Assembly (NCBI RefSeq): GCF_001654455.1
Contig: NZ_CP015772.1
Coordinates: forward strand, 744,001 to 808,000
DNA: 64,000 nt
Direction: 5' to 3'
Origin: Niabella ginsenosidivorans
GTDB taxonomy: Bacteria > Bacteroidota > Bacteroidia > Chitinophagales > Chitinophagaceae
Under the pieces are notes generated by a model, which worked only from the letters and a program-made list of their open reading frames with translations, was not told the DNA's origin and searched no databases. A program made the position numbers and the translations under genes. Of this stretch, positions 60,697-64,000 are shown in pieces; positions within the stretch are counted from its first letter, which is position 1; each line of letters starts with the position of its first letter.

Positions 60697-63261
60697 ATGG
60701 CGAATAAGAGTAAATCGAAGAACAAAAGACCAACAGCCCGGACAAACACAAAGAAAGCCGCCACAGGAACCTGGAAGGTTGAAAAAGAAGAAAAAGTACA
60801 GCTAAAGGCGCTGGCAAAGGATGAACGTACCTGGAAAATTGCAGGAACAACCTTTCTGCTGGTTGCTGTTTTTTTAATTATTTCTTTTGTATCCTATTTT
60901 TTTACCTGGAAACAGGATTTTACACAAATATCCAGAGGCAGTGCCATCCTTTGGGACTTTGATGTAAGCGTCAACAACCTGCTTGGAAAATTAGGAGCGC
61001 TTGCTGCTCACTTCTTTATCTATAAATTATTTGGTGTTGCTGCTGTTCTGATCTGCACGTTCTTTTTTGTGGTAGGGGTAAACCTTATGTGGCGGCGCAG
61101 GGTTTTTTCTGTTTGGAGAAACCTGAAATATGTAACGCTGGGAATGCTGGCCGGGTCGGCCATCCTGGCCTATTTACTGCCCAATGAAGAGTTTCGTTAT
61201 GGAGGAGGAGTAGGAAATATGATCGTGCACTGGCTGGTGGCATCATTAGGACAGATCGGTGCCGGCGCTGTTTTGGGATTGATCGTGATCGCCTACTTTA
61301 TCTGGCAGTTTAACCCTGTGTTCAGCTTTCCCGGGAAGCTGAAACGCGTGAATGGCGCTCCTCCTCCGGAACCGGTAACTGCCGGAGCCGGAGATGAGCC
61401 GGAAGTAAAAGAACCGGAAGCCGTAGAAAAAATAGCCCCGGTACAGGAAGGCGCAAAGCTGATCATAGATGTTGACGTTGAAAAGCCAAAATATGATATT
61501 AAGCTGGTGAATAAAGAACCGGAGGTGCACGCAAAAGAAGAAGAGGAAGGGTACGAACGTATAACCGTTTTAAAACCCGGCATAAAAAAGCCGGACCCGG
61601 TTATTGAAAAGGCTGATGCTGCCGCTGCTCAGGAGCTGAACATACCGGCTGCCGAAAAAACAGGCTCTGTAAAGCAGGAAGAGGATCTGAAGCTGGAGAT
61701 CAACTCAGACCCGATTGCCCCGGTACAGCCCGCTGTGGCAGATGAAAAAAAGAAGCCTTATGAACCCGCGCTGAATCTGCGTAATTATAAAAAACCCACC
61801 ACCGATTTACTGGAAACGCATGGGAGTGAAAAAGTGGTGCAGGATCCGAATGAGCTGGAAAATAATAAGAACCAGATCATTCAAACGCTGCGGAATTATG
61901 ATATCGAGATCCAGAAAATAAGCGCTACCGTTGGGCCAACTGTAACCCTTTATGAGATTGTGCCCGCGGCGGGAGTGCGAATTTCCAAGATCAAGAACCT
62001 GGAGGATGATATAGCGCTGAGCTTATCAGCATTGGGCATCCGCATTATTGCGCCCATACCCGGCCGGGGCACTATTGGTATTGAAGTGCCCAACGCGCGG
62101 AAGACCATTGTAAGCATGAAGACCCTGCTGGCTTCTGAAGAATTTACAAAAAGCAGTCATTCTTTGCCCATTGCATTGGGAAAGAGGATCGATAATAAAA
62201 ACTTTATAGTAGACCTTGCTACCATGCCCCACCTGTTAATGGCGGGCGCTACCGGCCAGGGGAAGTCTGTTGGCATTAATGCGATCCTTGTTTCATTATT
62301 GTACAGCAAGCATCCCTCGCAATTAAAGTTTGTTCTGGTCGATCCGAAAAAAGTAGAACTGAGCGTTTACAGCCAGATCGTGAACCATTTCCTGGCGCGG
62401 TTGCCAAACGAGGAAGATGCTATTATTACAGACACCAAAAAGGTGATCAATACATTGAACGCGCTTTGTATAGAAATGGATAACCGGTATGATCTTTTAA
62501 AAGACGCAGGTTGCCGGAATATAAAGGAGTACAATGCAAAATTTGCTGCGCGCAAGCTGAACCCGGAAAGAGGGCATATGTTTATGCCGTTTATTGTACT
62601 GGTAGTAGATGAATTTGCGGATCTGATCATGACAGCAGGTAAAGAAGTGGAAATGCCGATTGCGCGCCTGGCCCAGCTGGCACGTGCGGTGGGCATACAC
62701 CTTATTATTGCCACGCAGCGCCCGTCAGTAAATATAATTACGGGCATTATTAAAGCCAATTTTCCCGCACGTATTGCCTTTAAGGTGAGCAGTAAGATTG
62801 ACAGCCGTACGATACTGGATGCCGGCGGGGCTGATCAGTTGATTGGTAAAGGGGATATGCTGATCAGCCTGAACGGGGAGATCTCCCGTTTACAATGCGC
62901 GTTTGTAGATACCCCGGAAGTGGATAAAGTGGTGGACTTTATTGCATACCAGGAAGGCTACCCCGAACCTTTCCTGCTGCCGGAATATATAGATGAAAAG
63001 GACCTGGAAGCTGCCGGTGATTTTGATCCGGATGACCGGGATTCTTTATTTGAGGATGCCGCCCGATTAATTGTTGCCAACCAGATCGGTTCTACCTCTT
63101 TGCTGCAGCGCAGGATGAAGCTGGGCTATAACAGGGCTGGCAGGTTGATGGATCAGTTGGAACAGGCAGGTATTGTTGGCCCCAACCAGGGCAGCAAGGC
63201 CAGGGAGGTGCTGATAAAGACAGAGGCGGAATTGCAGCAGCACCTGGACATGCTGGGTTAA
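60697..63261 (+). CDS. ftsK: DNA translocase FtsK/SpoIIIE
   Basis: 854 residues. Four membrane helices lie in the first ~190 residues, then a charged, proline-rich linker (to ~360), then the motor: alpha-beta subdomain (NELENNKNQIIQTLRNYDI), Walker A MAGATGQGKSVGINAI (~518), Walker B FIVLVVDEFADLIMT, and ATQRPSVNIITGIIKANFP. The gamma winged helix (TSLLQRRMKLGYNRAGRLMDQLE) reads KOPS-like sites. It coordinates chromosome segregation with septation. Confidence 0.96.
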   Translation: MANKSKSKNKRPTARTNTKKAATGTWKVEKEEKVQLKALAKDERTWKIAGTTFLLVAVFLIISFVSYFFTWKQDFTQISRGSAILWDFDVSVNNLLGKLGALAAHFFIYKLFGVAAVLICTFFFVVGVNLMWRRRVFSVWRNLKYVTLGMLAGSAILAYLLPNEEFRYGGGVGNMIVHWLVASLGQIGAGAVLGLIVIAYFIWQFNPVFSFPGKLKRVNGAPPPEPVTAGAGDEPEVKEPEAVEKIAPVQEGAKLIIDVDVEKPKYDIKLVNKEPEVHAKEEEEGYERITVLKPGIKKPDPVIEKADAAAAQELNIPAAEKTGSVKQEEDLKLEINSDPIAPVQPAVADEKKKPYEPALNLRNYKKPTTDLLETHGSEKVVQDPNELENNKNQIIQTLRNYDIEIQKISATVGPTVTLYEIVPAAGVRISKIKNLEDDIALSLSALGIRIIAPIPGRGTIGIEVPNARKTIVSMKTLLASEEFTKSSHSLPIALGKRIDNKNFIVDLATMPHLLMAGATGQGKSVGINAILVSLLYSKHPSQLKFVLVDPKKVELSVYSQIVNHFLARLPNEEDAIITDTKKVINTLNALCIEMDNRYDLLKDAGCRNIKEYNAKFAARKLNPERGHMFMPFIVLVVDEFADLIMTAGKEVEMPIARLAQLARAVGIHLIIATQRPSVNIITGIIKANFPARIAFKVSSKIDSRTILDAGGADQLIGKGDMLISLNGEISRLQCAFVDTPEVDKVVDFIAYQEGYPEPFLLPEYIDEKDLEAAGDFDPDDRDSLFEDAARLIVANQIGSTSLLQRRMKLGYNRAGRLMDQLEQAGIVGPNQGSKAREVLIKTEAELQQHLDMLG

Positions 63262-63350
63262 AATCTGTTAAAATCTGTTAAAGGCTGCAACTATGCACCA
63301 TAGCTGACGTCTAACCGATGTAATAATTATCAAAACAAATTCAATACAAC

Positions 63351-63998
63351 ATGAAGAAATTATATGTAAGCGCATTTTTTTTATTAGTAGCGGTATGTTC
63401 ATTTGCACAGCAAAGGGACGCGAGGGCAAAGGCGATACTTGATGAAGTAAGCGCAAAATTTAAAACCTACCAGACCGTTACGGCCAATTTTGCTTATTCT
63501 ATCCAGAATGCACAGGGCAAGATACTATCAAAAAAGACGGGTATTGTCAATATGAAAGGGCCAAAGTTCAATATCTCTTTCGGTAGTAATAAAATTATCA
63601 GCGACGGAAATACAGTATGGAACTATGATCCTTCCACCAAAGAAGTTACAGTAAACAATGCCAATAAATCAGAGAGCACCATTACTCCTCAAAAACTGTT
63701 TACCGATTTCTATAATAAAGACTTTATGTATGTAATGGGCAATGAATCAACAGTAAACGGCAAGCCCGTAAGCGTGATCATTATGCAGCCCATTGATAAG
63801 AACAAACCGTTTAGCCGGTTATATGTAGCTGTTGATAAAGCCTCCAAAACAATAGTAAGCACAACCGTTGTAGAAAAAGGCGGTAACCGGTATGTATATA
63901 TGGTAAGCCGGCTGAAGCCGAATGCACCTATACCTGATGACCAGTTTACATTTGATAAAGCAAAGTATCCGGGGGTAGAAGTGGTGGACTTAAGATAA
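63351..63998 (+). CDS. lolA: LolA-like outer-membrane lipoprotein carrier
   Basis: A periplasmic chaperone of 215 residues with a signal peptide (cleavage near CSFAQ). The LolA-like beta sandwich is recognisable from TVTANFAYSIQNAQGKILS, GIVNMKGPKFNISF, NTVWNYDPSTKEV and IPDDQFTFDKAKYPGVEVVD. It ferries lipoproteins from the inner to the outer membrane. Location after ftsK is the usual Bacteroidota order. The ORF is complete at the window end. Confidence 0.92.
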   Translation: MKKLYVSAFFLLVAVCSFAQQRDARAKAILDEVSAKFKTYQTVTANFAYSIQNAQGKILSKKTGIVNMKGPKFNISFGSNKIISDGNTVWNYDPSTKEVTVNNANKSESTITPQKLFTDFYNKDFMYVMGNESTVNGKPVSVIIMQPIDKNKPFSRLYVAVDKASKTIVSTTVVEKGGNRYVYMVSRLKPNAPIPDDQFTFDKAKYPGVEVVDLR

Positions 63999-64000
63999 TG

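Noticed and set aside
1-64000. CRISPR array, complete prophage or intact insertion sequence
   Set aside because: No regularly spaced repeats, phage structural genes or transposase frames were seen anywhere in the window.

Overview
The window reads as a stretch of chromosome from a member of the Bacteroidota, most likely the family Chitinophagaceae. This is inferred from three things. The gene families include the FtsK-LolA pair, 7TMR-DISM sensor kinases, a carboxypeptidase-regulatory-domain TonB receptor remnant, DUF3810 and DUF423 proteins, and ATP-dependent ClpB. Promoter-like TAnnTTTG (-7) elements recur upstream of genes, and classical Shine-Dalgarno sites are absent. No rRNA, CRISPR array or intact transposase was seen. 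One tRNA is present, tRNA-Ser(GCT).

Layout. 0.1-6.6 kb: a secreted PQQ-type sugar dehydrogenase, a LOG-family phosphoribohydrolase, a Phd/PIN toxin-antitoxin cassette bounded by direct repeats, a sodium:solute symporter, then a compact run of O-methyltransferase, LysM glucosaminidase and hypoxanthine phosphoribosyltransferase. 6.8-20.2 kb: a very large predicted outer-membrane protein, an MpaB-type oxygenase, a PaiB-like protein, a VIT-family transporter, an AraC regulator with an NAD(P)-binding partner, an HD hydrolase plus aminotransferase pair, an M20 amidohydrolase, a GNAT enzyme and a DUF3810 protein. 20.5-31.6 kb: another GNAT, a TonB-receptor pseudogene, a carboxylesterase, nucleotide and folate housekeeping genes (5'-nucleotidase, CinA, MFS exporter, deoxynucleoside kinase, FolK), a lone ABC-2 permease, an SRPBCC protein and QueG. 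31.6-38.2 kb: a decayed isomerase, ClpB, a DsbA-like protein with a histone-H1-like tail, DnaA and tRNA-Ser.

38.2-47.5 kb looks like an accessory island. It starts with an integrase remnant beside the tRNA. It then carries a ring-cleaving dioxygenase, a cupin, an M17 N-domain protein, an isochorismatase-like hydrolase, a Crp/Fnr regulator, a surface protein, a degenerate LigD-phosphoesterase-like protein, a zincless Fpg/Nei glycosylase and a PfpI protein. Three palindromes of the form TTGAA-N4-TTCAA occur only here among the intergenic regions I checked, close to the Crp/Fnr gene. A duplicated intergenic element of about 145 bp brackets that gene and its neighbour.

47.5-54.6 kb holds a coiled-coil exported protein and then a signalling module: a receiver protein divergent from an E1-like (ThiF-type) protein, an acyltransferase-like protein, a 7TMR-DISM histidine kinase and a receiver-kinase hybrid. 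This module is the best candidate for an undescribed system: an activation enzyme and an acyltransferase-fold enzyme co-transcribed with a membrane sensor. 54.6-64 kb returns to core functions: M3 peptidase lipoprotein, glutaryl-CoA-type dehydrogenase, shikimate kinase, DUF423, nitronate monooxygenase, FtsK and LolA.
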